A stretch of 44,342 nucleotides of DNA from a bacterium. Lineage in GTDB: Bacteria; Bacteroidota; Bacteroidia; Bacteroidales; Muribaculaceae. The stretch spans positions 1 through 44,342 of the forward strand of contig SFTJ01000018.1 of the NCBI GenBank assembly GCA_004563195.1, given 5' to 3'. Positions within the stretch are counted from its first letter, which is position 1, and each line of letters opens with the position of its first letter. The notes below the pieces were generated by a model. The model saw only the letters and a program-made list of their open reading frames with translations. It did no database searches and was not told where the DNA came from. The translations under genes and the position numbers were made by a program. Shown in pieces: positions 32,192 through 41,290 of this stretch.

Positions 32192-34768
32192 GTGAACATA
32201 TTTAAGTATTTAATAATATCTATTATCTGCGCACTCTTGGCTGCATGCTCTCAGCACGGCTCCAAGAGCGATGTTATCACCGCCAACCGAATTTTTTCGG
32301 TCTATGCCGACAGTGTTATCGAGGGCGATTTTGTGGCTTACGCGCCTTCGCCTTGCGAAATAGTTTCGAACTATCGCAGTCCGCAATCATCCACACCATC
32401 GTGGCCGCTCGTTTTTCGCCTGGCTTTCAACATGCGCGACAACGAACTCTTGCCGGGGCATTTTCACATCGCTGCTTCACCTGCCGACACCATATTTGCC
32501 ACCGCTTGCCTGCCCGATTCGGTGGAACAGCTCGTTCCGGGCGAACCCATTGCTCCCAACACTCGCTGCACGCTCCAAGTCGACCTGACTGACATGACCG
32601 AGGCTTTCGATAAGCATGGTGTGTGGGTCACTGCTGTGGGCGATTCTATCTTCGAAGGCGAACTCAATGGCGTGTGGGTGATTGGCAACATCGCTCCGCT
32701 CTCGTGGAGTCTGTCGTCGCTCGGCAATAACAATCAAGCAAAATTGCGACCCACCGACCGCAAAGGAATATTTCAACTCGACCTCGTGCTCAACCCCGAC
32801 ACCTATCGCCGCGACCGCGAATTTGAGCACTGGAGCATAGCGGCTCCCAATGCCGATTATCCGGTGTTCGACTCGCAGTTCAATATTGTTGATGCGGTCT
32901 ACAATATGGCTATCGATGCCATCAGCGGCGCCTCTCCGAGCGAAATGTCGGGTTCAAAAACCTCGCTCGCCACTTTCCTCGCTCTCGCCTACCTCAATCC
33001 CGAGGCTTGCATCAAATTGCTGCGCTCTCGCGTGAGTAACGGCATCATTCGTCAAGACTCTACGGCTCGACTGGCTTCGCCCATCGTCAACGACCGCCTC
33101 ATTTGGGCTGCTGCCGCCTGGCAGGTGTATTGCACCAACGGCGACCGCCGCTGGCTGGAATATGCTTTTAAAGTTATCCAAAACACGGTTAATGCCGATA
33201 AGCACATTATTTTTTGCAGCGACTTTTGGCTTATCCACGGCTGCAACAGTTTCTCGCAGCCCGAAGACTTATATCCGCGCTGGATGAGCGCCAAAGATTA
33301 CTTCGAAAGCATCAATCTCGGTGCCAATGTAATCTATGCCTATTGCCACTATGTGCTCAGCGAGATGGCCGACGAACTCGGCATCGATGGCAATGACTAC
33401 TACGAATCGTTTAAACGCATAAAGGAAAACATCAATCAGCGCCTGTGGAATGAGCGCCGGGGCACTTATTGCGCCTACCTTATCAACGAGGCATACTCGG
33501 CTCAGTCGGCTACGGTGTGCAACCTCGCCCAAGCGCTGTGCATGATTTTCGACATCGCCGACGACGACCGCGCCGTTACTCTGCTTCGTCGCACACCTTT
33601 CGCTCTCACCGGCATTCACGACATATATCCGCTGCAAATCACCGACCGACCCGAATTCGACGATTTGCCTTACATTCAAGCTCTTTGGAATCTGGCTGCC
33701 GCTCACAACGGCAACGAGGCGGCATTGACTGCCGGATTGGGCGCTCAAATTCGCGATGCGGCTTTCAACGGGTTTACGTCAAACCGTTTCTCCAAATCCG
33801 ACCAGCTGCTCAATGCTTGCGCCAATGTGGCTGTGATGCTTCGAGCCATTGCGGGCATCGAGTTTCAGCCCTATGGTATAGAATTTAACCCCTATGTGCC
33901 TGCCTGCTTGCCGGGAACGAAGCGCATAGGTGGTCTGCGCTATCGCAATGCGATATTCGATATTTCCATCTCGGGCACCGGGTCGGAAATCAGCAAGATT
34001 ACTCTCGATGGAAAGCCGATGAACAGCAATTTCATAGGTTGCAACATAAGCGGGTCGCACTCGGTGGAAATTTCGCTCACCGAGGGCATGACTTCTGAGT
34101 CGGAAATCAATATCACCGACTCGCACACACGGCCCTTCACCCCTTGCGTGGTGTGGCACGGCGACAGTGCTTATATCTCCAATTTCCGCCGCGACCTCAC
34201 CTATTCTATTGTAATCAACGACCGAAAATACAACGGCATACACCGTTCGTTTGTGCTGCCGCGGCTCGAACAGCCGTTCAATATAGTATATGTGGTGGCA
34301 ATGGACGATTATGCGCAGAGTCTTATCTCCAAACCGCACATCGTGTTCTCCGACAAGCATTTCCGATGCATCAATCTTGCCGAATATGCCACCCCGGGCA
34401 CATCTCTCATCAAGGGCGACAACGCCGCTCGTGTGGTGGAATTCAGCAAAACCCGCAATAGCGCCATCACTTTCCCGGTGGTGGTTGACGAGGCTGGCGA
34501 ATACTACCTCGATGTGAGTTTTGCCAACGGCGCTTCAAATGTGGGCAACTGCCCTATGTGTGCCCTCGTAGTGAATACTCACAAGCAGGACATATTGGTG
34601 ATGCCGCAGCGCGGTGCAGGCGAGTGGAGCAATTTCGGTTACTCCAATATGGTGCATCTGCAGCTGCTGAAAGGTAAAAATGTAATCCGCCTGAACTTCG
34701 AGCCGAGCCTCAACAGCCATTTCTCCGAGATGGCTCTGCTCCGCCATGTGCGCCTGTTCAAAAAGTAA
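32192..34768 (+). CDS. Lipoprotein resembling six-hairpin (MGH1-like) glycosidases
   Basis: An 858-aa lipoprotein starting with GTG (lipobox LAAC, Cys19). Residues about 30-200 look beta-rich. Residues 220-560 form a likely (alpha/alpha)6 toroid: FLALAYLNPEACIKLLRSRV, NDRLIWAAAAWQVYCTNGDR, LYPRWMSAKDYFESINLGAN and YVLSEMADELGIDGNDYYESF match the pattern of MGH1-type glycoside hydrolases. The remainder (600-858) is beta-rich with a carbohydrate-binding-like end (EYYLDVSFANGASNVGNC). It faces the fucose operon tail to tail, so a role in glycan breakdown is plausible. In relatives as I remember them, acidic and Arg residues precede YPRWM; here that site reads NSFSQPEDLYPRWM, so activity is uncertain. 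Confidence 0.65.
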   Translation: MNIFKYLIISIICALLAACSQHGSKSDVITANRIFSVYADSVIEGDFVAYAPSPCEIVSNYRSPQSSTPSWPLVFRLAFNMRDNELLPGHFHIAASPADTIFATACLPDSVEQLVPGEPIAPNTRCTLQVDLTDMTEAFDKHGVWVTAVGDSIFEGELNGVWVIGNIAPLSWSLSSLGNNNQAKLRPTDRKGIFQLDLVLNPDTYRRDREFEHWSIAAPNADYPVFDSQFNIVDAVYNMAIDAISGASPSEMSGSKTSLATFLALAYLNPEACIKLLRSRVSNGIIRQDSTARLASPIVNDRLIWAAAAWQVYCTNGDRRWLEYAFKVIQNTVNADKHIIFCSDFWLIHGCNSFSQPEDLYPRWMSAKDYFESINLGANVIYAYCHYVLSEMADELGIDGNDYYESFKRIKENINQRLWNERRGTYCAYLINEAYSAQSATVCNLAQALCMIFDIADDDRAVTLLRRTPFALTGIHDIYPLQITDRPEFDDLPYIQALWNLAAAHNGNEAALTAGLGAQIRDAAFNGFTSNRFSKSDQLLNACANVAVMLRAIAGIEFQPYGIEFNPYVPACLPGTKRIGGLRYRNAIFDISISGTGSEISKITLDGKPMNSNFIGCNISGSHSVEISLTEGMTSESEINITDSHTRPFTPCVVWHGDSAYISNFRRDLTYSIVINDRKYNGIHRSFVLPRLEQPFNIVYVVAMDDYAQSLISKPHIVFSDKHFRCINLAEYATPGTSLIKGDNAARVVEFSKTRNSAITFPVVVDEAGEYYLDVSFANGASNVGNCPMCALVVNTHKQDILVMPQRGAGEWSNFGYSNMVHLQLLKGKNVIRLNFEPSLNSHFSEMALLRHVRLFKK

Positions 34769-34863
34769 GCCCGGCATCCCACTCCTCCCCCACCAACAAT
34801 GTTACTGTAATCAGACTGCAGAATTACTGAAAAAACTTCATCAGCCGGCGACAAAAACAAACA

Positions 34864-34926
34864 GCTGAAGAAACTATCTTGCCGCGGTGGCGCCTTGCAC
34901 AGGCGTCGGGCGAAGGTTTCTTCAGC
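34864..34926 (-). terminator. Large hairpin ending the fucose operon
   Basis: An 11-bp perfect stem GCTGAAGAAAC/GTTTCTTCAGC (34864-34874 with 34916-34926) encloses further helices. A T-rich tract (TGTTTGTTTTTG) follows on the minus strand and ATTTATTTATT on the plus strand, so it may serve both the fuc operon and the converging lipoprotein gene. Confidence 0.65.
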
Positions 34927-34974
34927 CATTTATTTATTATCAGGCTCTATGTGAGCCGAGTAGTGGCGTTTGCT

Positions 34975-36282
34975 TTATGCTCTGTTCTTGATTATTCGCT
35001 CGGTGACGTAGCCGTAGGTTGCCACAACACAGAAGCAGATAAACGGAAGAATAAATGATGCATTAACCGATGGCAGGAAGTCGAAGTTCCAGTTGTCGAT
35101 AATCATACCTTGCAATGGAGGCATCAAAGCGCCACCCACGATTGCCATCACCAGGAATGCTGCTCCGAGGGTTGAGTCTTGACCTACATCTTCGAGTGCT
35201 ACGCCATAGATGGTGGGGAACATAAGGCTCATAAATGCCGATGTTGCCACAAGGCAATACAATCCGGCATTGCCCACTATCAGTATGGCTCCTGCTGTGG
35301 TGCACATAGCGCAAATGGCAAACACCATAAGCAGCATGCGGCCGTTTACATATTTCATAAGCATGGTGCTCACAAATCTGCCGCTGAGGAACAAACCCAT
35401 AGCAAGGATATTATACCACTGCGCTGTAGATTTGTTGATTCCCAAATTATCGGCATATTGTATGATAAATGTCCAGCACATTATCTGCGTAGCCACATAG
35501 AACACTTGTGTGAGCACACCGTAGCGATAGCACTTATTGTTCCACAAGCGTCTTAGCGAGTCCTTTACCTTGGGTTCTTCGGCTTTCTCCACCTTGGTAT
35601 CGTTGTCACTCTTCACAAACAAGGCTATCACCACAAACATAAGCAGCACCACGCAACCGAGTATCACATAGGGATTGCGTATCACGCCCAAGTCGTGGAG
35701 TCGGATTGATGCTTTGGTGGCCTCATCGAGCATCGAGAATCCTATCTCGCGCACTTCGGCGCTGTCGCTCTGAAGCGACGAGAGCACCACGTTGCTTGCC
35801 ACAAACATACCGCACAGCGAACCGATGGGGTTGAACGACTGGGCGAGGTTCAAGCGTCGGGTTGCTGTTTCGGGCGTGCCGAGCGAGAGGATATAGGGAT
35901 TGGATGTGGTCTCGAGGAATGCGAGTCCGAATGTCAATACATACAGAGAGATGCAGAAGAAGCTAAACTCCTGATATTCGGCTGCCGGGATAAACAGGAA
36001 TGCACCTATGGCATATAGCGCCAAGCCGAGCAAGATACCCTTCTTGTAGCTGTATTTTCGCACAAATAGTGCTGCCGGCAACGCCATAGTGGCATAGCCG
36101 CCATAGAATGCAAATTGCACAAGCGAAGCCTTGGTGGCCGATAGCTCCATCACTGTTTGAAACGCTGCCACCATGGGATTGGTGATATCGTTGGCGAAGC
36201 CCCACAGCGCAAACAGCGAGGTTATTAAAATAAATGTCAGTAGATATTTCTTCTCTACAAGTATTTGTTTTGCCTTTTCCAT
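34975..36282 (-). CDS. fucP: L-fucose:proton symporter (FucP-type MFS permease)
   Basis: A 435-aa MFS permease with 12 hydrophobic spans. Family features: FALWGFANDITNPMVAAFQTV near the N-terminus, GLAFLETTSNPYILSLG, and SLMFPTIYGVALEDVG. These fit the FucP branch of sugar:H+ symporters, which includes glucose/galactose members. The fucose assignment rests on its place as last gene of fucI-fucA-fucK-fucP, starting 2 bp after fucK. Confidence 0.9.
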   Translation of the reverse strand: MEKAKQILVEKKYLLTFILITSLFALWGFANDITNPMVAAFQTVMELSATKASLVQFAFYGGYATMALPAALFVRKYSYKKGILLGLALYAIGAFLFIPAAEYQEFSFFCISLYVLTFGLAFLETTSNPYILSLGTPETATRRLNLAQSFNPIGSLCGMFVASNVVLSSLQSDSAEVREIGFSMLDEATKASIRLHDLGVIRNPYVILGCVVLLMFVVIALFVKSDNDTKVEKAEEPKVKDSLRRLWNNKCYRYGVLTQVFYVATQIMCWTFIIQYADNLGINKSTAQWYNILAMGLFLSGRFVSTMLMKYVNGRMLLMVFAICAMCTTAGAILIVGNAGLYCLVATSAFMSLMFPTIYGVALEDVGQDSTLGAAFLVMAIVGGALMPPLQGMIIDNWNFDFLPSVNASFILPFICFCVVATYGYVTERIIKNRA

Positions 36283-36284
36283 GT

Positions 36285-37655
36285 TTAGTATTTAACGTCT
36301 TCTTTTCTGTTAATCTCTCCTAAGGCTATAGCCTGCACGAGTATGTTGCCTATGCCTGTTGCCTCCACGGGGCCGGCTATCACGGGTAGCCCGGTTGCCT
36401 CCGAGGTGAGTCGGTTGAGCAACTTATTCTGGCTGCCTCCGCCTATAATATTGATTTTCTTTATCGGCTCAGGAAGCAGCGCATCGAAGTGCTTTATGCC
36501 CTTGGCATAGCGTGCCGCAAGGCTCTGAAGCACCACTCGCACCGTTTCGCCTATGGTTTGTGGTGTGCGATTTTGGCGCTCGGCGCAATATTGCTCTATG
36601 GCTTGCTCCATGTCGCGCGGATTGGCAAACACGGGGTCGTCTACATCGATTATGCTATCGATTTGGGCGCTCTCGGCGGCGGGCAATATCACATCGTATG
36701 CCACATTTTCGCCTCTTTCTTTCCATTGTGCCATCAGGCGCTGCAAAATCCACAATCCGGTGATATTTTGCAGGAAATTTATCTTTCCGCCCACGCCACC
36801 TTCGTTGGAGCATCCGCTCAAACGTGCTTCTTCGCTCAATACGGGCTCATCGAGGGTCACTCCGAGTAGCGACCATGTGCCACTGCTCAGAAATGCACAC
36901 CCCTCGGGCGTTACAAACGAGGCACTCTGGGTGTCGTGACTGCCCACTGCCACCACTTTCACGTCGGTGCTCAGCCCCAAGTCGGCTGCCACCTCAGCGG
37001 TGAGGGTGCCGCGCACGGTGCCGGGCATCACTATCGGCGGGAACATGTCGCGACGAAGTCCGAGGCTCTCTATCAATTCGTTATTCCAATCTCTTTTCTT
37101 GGCATCGAGCAATTCTGAGGTCGATGCTATGCTATATTCGCAGTTGGCGTTGCCTGTAAGGTAAAAACTGAACAGGTCGGGCATAAACAGCAAGTGTTTT
37201 GCCACATCGAGTATCGGCGAACCTTCGCGTTTCATGGCTATGAGCTGATAGATGGAGTTGATGTCCATCATCTGCACGCCTGCCTTGGCATAATGTGCCG
37301 CAACATCGTGGTCGGCCATAAATTCGGCACATAACCCTGCTGTGCGCTCATCGCGATAGCACACGGGGAGTCCGAGCAGACAGCCCGCGGCATCCACGAA
37401 ACCGAAGTCCACACCCCATGTGTCGATTCCCACACTGAGCACATTCAGGTCGGGGCGTTGCGCTGCTTTGCGAATGCCTGCTTTCATGTCCTCAAAGAGT
37501 GCCGGAAAGTCCCAATAGAGGTGCTTACCGATGCGTATCTGCCGGTTACCGAAGCGATGTATCTCTTCCAGTCGGAGAGCGCCGTCTTCGATGTAACCGG
37601 CTAACACGCGACCCGATCCTCCACCAAAATCTGCTGCAAGAAATGTATTTTTCAT
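36285..37655 (-). CDS. fucK: Fuculokinase/rhamnulokinase-type sugar kinase
   Basis: A 456-aa FGGY-family carbohydrate kinase. N-terminal phosphate-1 motif FLAADFGGGSGRVLAG, the GIDTWGVDFGFVD segment with the family Asp, and the C-terminal adenosine-binding INIIGGGSQNKLLNRLTSEATGL motif. By sequence it belongs to the rhamnulokinase-like branch that Bacteroides use as fuculokinase. Its operon partners (fucose isomerase, class II aldolase) make L-fuculose the likely substrate, giving L-fuculose-1-phosphate. Confidence 0.9.
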   Translation of the reverse strand: MKNTFLAADFGGGSGRVLAGYIEDGALRLEEIHRFGNRQIRIGKHLYWDFPALFEDMKAGIRKAAQRPDLNVLSVGIDTWGVDFGFVDAAGCLLGLPVCYRDERTAGLCAEFMADHDVAAHYAKAGVQMMDINSIYQLIAMKREGSPILDVAKHLLFMPDLFSFYLTGNANCEYSIASTSELLDAKKRDWNNELIESLGLRRDMFPPIVMPGTVRGTLTAEVAADLGLSTDVKVVAVGSHDTQSASFVTPEGCAFLSSGTWSLLGVTLDEPVLSEEARLSGCSNEGGVGGKINFLQNITGLWILQRLMAQWKERGENVAYDVILPAAESAQIDSIIDVDDPVFANPRDMEQAIEQYCAERQNRTPQTIGETVRVVLQSLAARYAKGIKHFDALLPEPIKKINIIGGGSQNKLLNRLTSEATGLPVIAGPVEATGIGNILVQAIALGEINRKEDVKY

Positions 37656-37674
37656 GCTGTGGAGTTTGGGGTTA

Positions 37675-38334
37675 TCAGAATAATCCGTCCTTTGTAGTAT
37701 GGCCCACGAAGTACATTTCGAGTGCGTCGATTTCTTCTTCGGTCAGCACATTGGGCTGAGTGCCGGCTTGCAGTGCCTGATAGGTGAGTCGGCATGCCAT
37801 TTCGAAGAACATTGCTCTCTGGAATGCATCGTTGAAGTCCTTACCCACCACCACTTGTCCGTGCTTGAGCAGCTGTATGGAGTTGCGGGTCTTCATTGCT
37901 TCTACCACAGCATCGGCCAATTCGGGGCTGCCGGGGCGCAAGAAGGGTATTTCAGGAATCACTCTGCCCACATATAGTGGCACCTCGGCAGTGACATTGA
38001 TGCTTGCCGGGCGGTCCTTCGAGCATGCCAACAGTGTGGCGTATGGGCTCTGGAAGTGAAGCACCACGTTCACATCGGGGCGATTACGCATAATGCCCAA
38101 GTGGAACACGCTTTCCATCGATGGCTTGATGCCGTTTTGCACTTCGCCGGTTTCCACCTTGCAGATGCTCACTTTCTCTTCCACGAGTTCGGGTAGCCAA
38201 CTGCCTGTGCCGCTCACAAGGGCTTCGTCGCCTATGCGCCACGACAAGTTACCGCTCGAGCATGTGGTTAGGCCTGCTGCGCCCACTCTGCGTGCTTGGC
38301 GCACAAATTCTTCTATCTGAGTTTTTTCTATCAT
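37675..38334 (-). CDS. fucA: L-fuculose-1-phosphate aldolase (class II)
   Basis: A 219-aa zinc aldolase that would split L-fuculose-1-phosphate into dihydroxyacetone phosphate and L-lactaldehyde. Visible: LTTCSSGNLSWRIGD phosphate-binding part, KPSMESVFH with the Glu74 acid/base, VVLHFQSPYATLLA with His93, and LLKHGQVVVG with His158. In E. coli FucA the middle metal motif is HNH; here it is HFQ, so one histidine ligand is replaced by Gln95. Length is normal. It lies between fucI (33-bp gap) and fucK (19-bp gap). Confidence 0.92.
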   Translation of the reverse strand: MIEKTQIEEFVRQARRVGAAGLTTCSSGNLSWRIGDEALVSGTGSWLPELVEEKVSICKVETGEVQNGIKPSMESVFHLGIMRNRPDVNVVLHFQSPYATLLACSKDRPASINVTAEVPLYVGRVIPEIPFLRPGSPELADAVVEAMKTRNSIQLLKHGQVVVGKDFNDAFQRAMFFEMACRLTYQALQAGTQPNVLTEEEIDALEMYFVGHTTKDGLF

Positions 38335-38367
38335 TGTTGTCTGATTTTTTTTATGTTAACGATGGTA

Positions 38368-40164
38368 TTACTTATACATTGGGCCATAGGCTGCGCATGC
38401 GCGATAGTCAGCACCTTCCTTGTCCATGCCGAATGCATTCCATGCCGATGGGCGGAAGATATCTTCTTCGGGCACGTTGTGCATCGATACGGGGATTCTC
38501 AATATTGAGCAAAGGGTGATAAGGTCGGCTCCGATGTGACCGTAGCTGATAGCACCGTGATTTGCGCCCCAGTTGTTCATCACATCGTAGGCGGTCTTGA
38601 ATGCGCCCTTGCCTGTTACGCGTGGTGCAAACCATGTGCACGGCCATGTATAGTCGGTGCGCTTCCACAATTTATCCGATACTTCATCGGGCAGGTTCAC
38701 TGTCCAACCTTCGGCTATCTGCAAAGCCGGGCCAAGGCCCTTGATGAGGTTCAGGCGAATCATGGTTACAGGCATTTCGGCGCGGGTCAAGTAGCGCGAC
38801 GAGTAGCCTCCTCCGCGGAAGTAACCGTTGTCGGCTGCACACCATTCGGTAGCTGCGAGCATCTTCTTCTGGTCGTCTTCGGTAACGTCGTACCATTCGC
38901 GCATTATACCATTGCCGTCGGCATCCTTACATTCGCCGCAAGCATCGAGACATGCTGCGCCCGAGTTGATGAGATGCAAGAATCCTTGTGCTTCCTTTGC
39001 CACGCCTTCGAGTTCGTAACCTGTGGTGCGTCGCACTGCTTCAGGACTCCAATATGTGCGCACATCGGCAAAGATTTGTGCACGGTTGGTCAAAAGTTTC
39101 ATAAACAACATGCCCAAACCATTGAGCACATCGTTTTCGGTAGCCAAAATGTACGGTTCGCGAGCACCGTTCCAGTCGAACGAGCTGTTGAGCAATGCTT
39201 CGGCAAAGTCACCGTTAGGATAGAAGTCGGTCCATTGGCGTTGACCTTGGAAACCGGCTGCTATGGCATTGTGGCCCACCATCTCTTCTTCGCAACCTTC
39301 AGGCAGGTTCTTGTTGCCGTTCATAAGGTCCTTGATGATTACCATCATCTTCACCACAAATTCCCAGTCCTTATCCTTCTGCTCACGACTCTTCTGCAAG
39401 AATTCAGGATTCTTGTCCCATCCTTCCTTGCAGTATTTCTTGGTCCATGCAAGTGCCTTTTCGTATTCGGCCTTGTCGTAGATTTCCTCGGTCATGCGGC
39501 GGATAATTTCCACTTCGTCTACCGATTCCACACGCATACCCAAATATTCTTCGATAAAGGCAGAGTCGATAATCGAACCTCCGATACCCATACAAATCGA
39601 ACCGATTTGCAACCAGCTCTTGCCGCGCATCGAGGCTGCTGCCACTGCTGCTCTACCAAAGCGAAGCAATTTCTCTTTCACATCTTCGGGAATCTCTTTT
39701 TGGTCGGCTTCCTGCACATCACGGCCATAGATGCCAAATGCCGGACGACCCTTCTGTGCATGGGTGGCAAGCACCGATGCCAAATATACAGCGCCCGGAC
39801 GCTCTGTGCCGTTAAAGCCCCATACACCCTTTATGGTCAATGGGTCAAGGTCCATGGTTTCCGAACCATAGCACCAGCATGGTGTTACTGTCAAAGTGAT
39901 GTCTACGCCTTCTTTCTTAAACTTATCGGCGCATGCTGCACTTTCCCCTACACGACCAATTGTGGTGTCGGCTATCACCACTTTTACCGGTTCGCCATTT
40001 GAATAACGCAAATTCTCTTCAAAAAGCTTCTTGGCGGCTTGTGCCATACCCATGGTTTGGTCTTCCAACGATTCTCTCACTTTCAAGGCCCCGCGACGGC
40101 CATCTATAGTGGGGCGTATGCCTATTACAGGATACGATCCCACCAATCTGTTTTCACTTTTCAT
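38368..40164 (-). CDS. fucI: L-fucose isomerase
   Basis: A 598-aa enzyme that interconverts L-fucose and L-fuculose, first step of fucose use. The active-site acids are clear: Glu343 in LATENDVLNGLGM and Asp367 in AQIFADVRTYWSPEAV; the metal-binding His region appears near the C-terminus (SYGHIGADLITL, MHNVPEEDIFRPSAW). Length agrees with the ~591-aa E. coli enzyme. First gene of the fuc operon, with a promoter 53 bp upstream. In B. thetaiotaomicron a GntR-type fucR precedes fucI; no such gene is here. Confidence 0.97.
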   Translation of the reverse strand: MKSENRLVGSYPVIGIRPTIDGRRGALKVRESLEDQTMGMAQAAKKLFEENLRYSNGEPVKVVIADTTIGRVGESAACADKFKKEGVDITLTVTPCWCYGSETMDLDPLTIKGVWGFNGTERPGAVYLASVLATHAQKGRPAFGIYGRDVQEADQKEIPEDVKEKLLRFGRAAVAAASMRGKSWLQIGSICMGIGGSIIDSAFIEEYLGMRVESVDEVEIIRRMTEEIYDKAEYEKALAWTKKYCKEGWDKNPEFLQKSREQKDKDWEFVVKMMVIIKDLMNGNKNLPEGCEEEMVGHNAIAAGFQGQRQWTDFYPNGDFAEALLNSSFDWNGAREPYILATENDVLNGLGMLFMKLLTNRAQIFADVRTYWSPEAVRRTTGYELEGVAKEAQGFLHLINSGAACLDACGECKDADGNGIMREWYDVTEDDQKKMLAATEWCAADNGYFRGGGYSSRYLTRAEMPVTMIRLNLIKGLGPALQIAEGWTVNLPDEVSDKLWKRTDYTWPCTWFAPRVTGKGAFKTAYDVMNNWGANHGAISYGHIGADLITLCSILRIPVSMHNVPEEDIFRPSAWNAFGMDKEGADYRACAAYGPMYK

Positions 40165-40216
40165 TTTGATTAATATTGGTTAGTTTTTTAGTTTTGTTTT
40201 TATTCTGATTTATCTA

Positions 40217-40247
40217 CAAATGTAATGATTAATTTTCGGTTTTCAAG
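40217..40247 (-). promoter_or_regulatory. Promoter of the fucose operon
   Basis: Minus strand CTTG (40247-40244), 19-nt spacer, TACATTTG (40224-40217): a near-consensus Bacteroidota promoter. A small palindrome GCAATTTGC (40247-40255) abuts the -33 element and might be part of an operator. Confidence 0.65.
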
Positions 40248-40342
40248 CAATTTGCATTCTTTTTAATCTTTATTACTATCTGCAAACGCATTTTTTATTA
40301 TTACTCACCACCCGATTATTCTGCAAAATGCCCGTTTCCACT

Positions 40343-40384
40343 CTCAAGATGCTGATAGCAATCACCATAAATGCAACTCTTGAG
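40343..40384. repeat. Inverted repeat upstream of nfnA
   Basis: CTCAAGA (40343-40349) and TCTTGAG (40378-40384) flank 28 bp, with additional ATGC/GCA symmetry inside. It lies just upstream of the nfnA -33 region and could be a regulator site. Confidence 0.4.
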
Positions 40385-40415
40385 GCAAAATGGGTGGCCC
40401 ATTGAAAAATTTTAG

Positions 40416-40423
40416 TAACTTTG
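40416..40423 (+). promoter_or_regulatory. nfnAB -7 box
   Basis: TAACTTTG, 51 bp before the nfnA start at 40475. No consensus -33 TTG at the proper distance. Confidence 0.5.
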
Positions 40424-40474
40424 CGATTAATATATAAAAAACTGCAAAACCCTATTTATACCAATCTTAACATT

Positions 40475-41251
40475 ATGAACAAGATTATAAGCAAGGAATA
40501 CTTCTCAGAGAAAGTAGTGAAACTTGTGGTAGAAGCACCTCTAATAGCCAAAGCGCGTCGTGCGGGTCACTTTGTGATAGTTCGCTGCGGCGAGCATGGT
40601 GAGCGCATACCTCTCACTATTGCCGACTCCGATACTCAATGCGGCACCATCACATTGGTGGTGCAAGCCGTGGGCGAATCCACCACCAAAATATGCGCTC
40701 TCAATCCGGGCGACTATCTCACCGATGTGGTGGGCCCGCTCGGTCAAGCCACAAAAATCGAAAACTACGGCACCGTGGTATGCTGCGGTGGCGGTGTGGG
40801 CGTGGCTCCTATGCTACCCATCATCCGAGCCCTTAAAGCTGCCGGCAACCGCGTTATCAGCATCCTTGCCGCTCGCACCAAGGAACTCATTATTCTCGAA
40901 AAAGAGGTGCGTGAAAGCAGCGACGAGGTGATTATTATGACCGACGATGGCAGCTACGGCGAGAAGGGTCTTGTAACTCAGGGCGTGGAGAAGGTGATTC
41001 TTCGCGAACACGTCGACCGTGTGGAAACCATTGGCCCGGCTATCATGATGAAGTTTGTGGCTCTGCTCACCAAGAAATACGATATCCCCACCGAGTGCTC
41101 GCTCAATGCTGTGATGGTGGATGGTACCGGCATGTGCGGCGCTTGCCGCGTGAGCGTGGGTGGCAAAACTCGCTTCGTGTGCGTGGAAGGTCCGGAATTC
41201 GATGCTCATCAAGTGGACTTCGACGGTTTGCTTTCTCGCTTGAGACCATAA
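40475..41251 (+). CDS. nfnA: NfnA: FAD/NAD-binding subunit of ferredoxin:NADP oxidoreductase
   Basis: A 258-aa protein starting at ATG 40475 (MNKIISKEYFSEKVVKLVVE); the frame extends 5' but that part overlaps the -7 box. Related to the electron-transfer subunit of dihydroorotate dehydrogenase. An FAD-binding barrel with GERIPLTIAD, an NAD-binding core with VVCCGGGVGVAPMLPIIRAL, and a C-terminal [2Fe-2S] motif (GTGMCGACRVSVGGKTRFVC). With the next gene it forms NfnAB, which couples NADH and reduced ferredoxin oxidation to NADP+ reduction (or the reverse) by electron bifurcation. Confidence 0.9.
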   Translation: MNKIISKEYFSEKVVKLVVEAPLIAKARRAGHFVIVRCGEHGERIPLTIADSDTQCGTITLVVQAVGESTTKICALNPGDYLTDVVGPLGQATKIENYGTVVCCGGGVGVAPMLPIIRALKAAGNRVISILAARTKELIILEKEVRESSDEVIIMTDDGSYGEKGLVTQGVEKVILREHVDRVETIGPAIMMKFVALLTKKYDIPTECSLNAVMVDGTGMCGACRVSVGGKTRFVCVEGPEFDAHQVDFDGLLSRLRP

Positions 41252-41290
41252 TTGTAATGCTTATTTTCAAAATAAAATCCCCAAGATAAT

